In this document: one piece after another, positions 17,549 to 18,128 of the stretch
Layout: each line of letters begins with the position of its first letter
Position numbering within the stretch: position 1 is the first letter of the stretch
Assembly (NCBI GenBank): GCA_026770595.1
Contig: MU633978.1
Coordinates: forward strand, 1-18,128
Reading direction: 5' to 3'
From: Ochromonadaceae sp. CCMP2298
Taxonomy: Eukaryota > Sar > Synurophyceae > Ochromonadales > Ochromonadaceae
Length of the DNA: 18,128 bases
Notes under the pieces: generated by a model
Databases searched by the model: none
Told to the model about the DNA's origin: nothing
The model's input: only the letters and a program-made list of their open reading frames with translations
Translations under genes and position numbers: made by a program

Positions 17549-18128
17549 CTGACCACTGCTGCAGCTTCCGCTGGGATTGCGGTGTGCCAATGTAGTGTGT
17601 CCCTGCAGAGAGGCCCGTGGAGCGATTCAGCCGCTGCCGTTCCTGTCCAGGCCGCCGGTACGAGGCGGTATAATGTGCCATCCAAGGAGACCCTCCTTAG
17701 ATTCCTTCGTTTTGGACACTGATGATGCTAATTTTTTTCATTGTTTCACTGATATTGGCGTGCTTTTTGCGATTTTGGGGCGACAGCGGTGGGGAGCTCG
17801 TTTCTAAAGGCCTCTCGAATTTACAATCTGACCTCCTCACGTGACGGAGCTGCTCCATACCTACCTCCTGGTACCTTTTTTTTTATCGCCTATCTCCCCA
17901 AACTCGCCGAGCTAGAGCCTTTTCAGGTCCCTTCCATGGTGGGATCTCTCTAACATAAGCGTGCAAACATAAGCAGTATCTTTTACCATTGTCCGATTTG
18001 GGAGTGTGCGAACTCCCCACGAGAAAACTTGCCGCCGACTCAAAAATGTCGGCCCGACCGGGCCGACAAATCTGAGTCGGCCCGGCCGAGCCATGGCCGA
18101 GCCATTGGGGTTATTCCCAGGGGACTTT
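17549..18128. other. Upstream region of CSN5 to the right window edge
   Basis: No gene is supported in these 580 nt. A minus-strand frame at 17912-18094 has no recognisable domain. The last ~85 nt is locally repetitive and GC-rich (GTCGGCCCG and GGCCGAGCCA motifs), which suggests the edge of a repeat that continues beyond the window. Confidence 0.6.
18048..18110. repeat. GC-rich palindrome and repeats at the right edge
   Basis: GTCGGCCCGACCGGGCCGAC at 18048-18067 is a near-perfect palindrome. GTCGGCCCG recurs near 18077, and GGCCGAGCCA occurs twice just after. This looks like the border of a repetitive element that runs out of the window. Confidence 0.6.

Noticed and set aside
1-18128. CRISPR array, prophage or bacterial operon
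   Set aside because: There are no regularly spaced repeats. The genes have spliceosomal introns and encode eukaryote-only proteins.

Overview
The window is nuclear DNA from a eukaryote, most likely a unicellular protist or microalga. It is gene-dense. The coding sequence is GC-rich, and the genes are either intronless or split by short GT-AG introns (about 64-171 nt). The proteins belong only in a eukaryote: a Rab escort protein, a nuclear-pore scaffold subunit, a COP9-signalosome protease and a supernumerary subunit of mitochondrial complex I. The lineage cannot be fixed from the sequence. A stramenopile or related alga/heterotroph is a guess from the look of the NDUFB8-like and transporter proteins.

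Layout from left to right. (1) Bases 1-223 hold the tail of a plus-strand gene cut by the window edge, with a small tandem duplication near its end. Bases 347-559 hold a possible minus-strand terminal exon of unknown function. (2) 1220-2965, minus: isocitrate lyase, three exons. (3) 2966-3691: intergenic, with a perfect 22-bp inverted repeat. (4) 3692-5516, minus: TruA-family tRNA pseudouridine synthase, three exons. (5) About 5650-6079: a foldback (MITE-like) element with arms of about 180-190 bp. (6) 6321-9575, plus: a 12-TM major-facilitator transporter with a Sec14/CRAL-TRIO domain in its central cytosolic loop. (7) 9882-12735, minus: nucleoporin Nup85, three exons, convergent with the transporter. 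(8) 13234-15336, minus: Rab escort protein, intronless. (9) 15704-16201, plus: NDUFB8-like complex I subunit, divergent from the Rab escort protein gene. (10) 16350-17548, minus: CSN5/JAB1 deneddylase, two exons, convergent with NDUFB8.

The genes are housekeeping genes of separate pathways: glyoxylate cycle, tRNA modification, nuclear pore, Rab prenylation, respiration and cullin deneddylation. They do not form a functional cluster. The most unusual item is the MFS transporter split by a lipid-binding Sec14 domain. Also worth a look are the CSN5 metal-site loop with five extra residues, the in-frame duplication that continues past the isocitrate lyase stop codon, and the two inverted-repeat elements. 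No tRNA, rRNA, CRISPR array or bacterial-type operon was seen.
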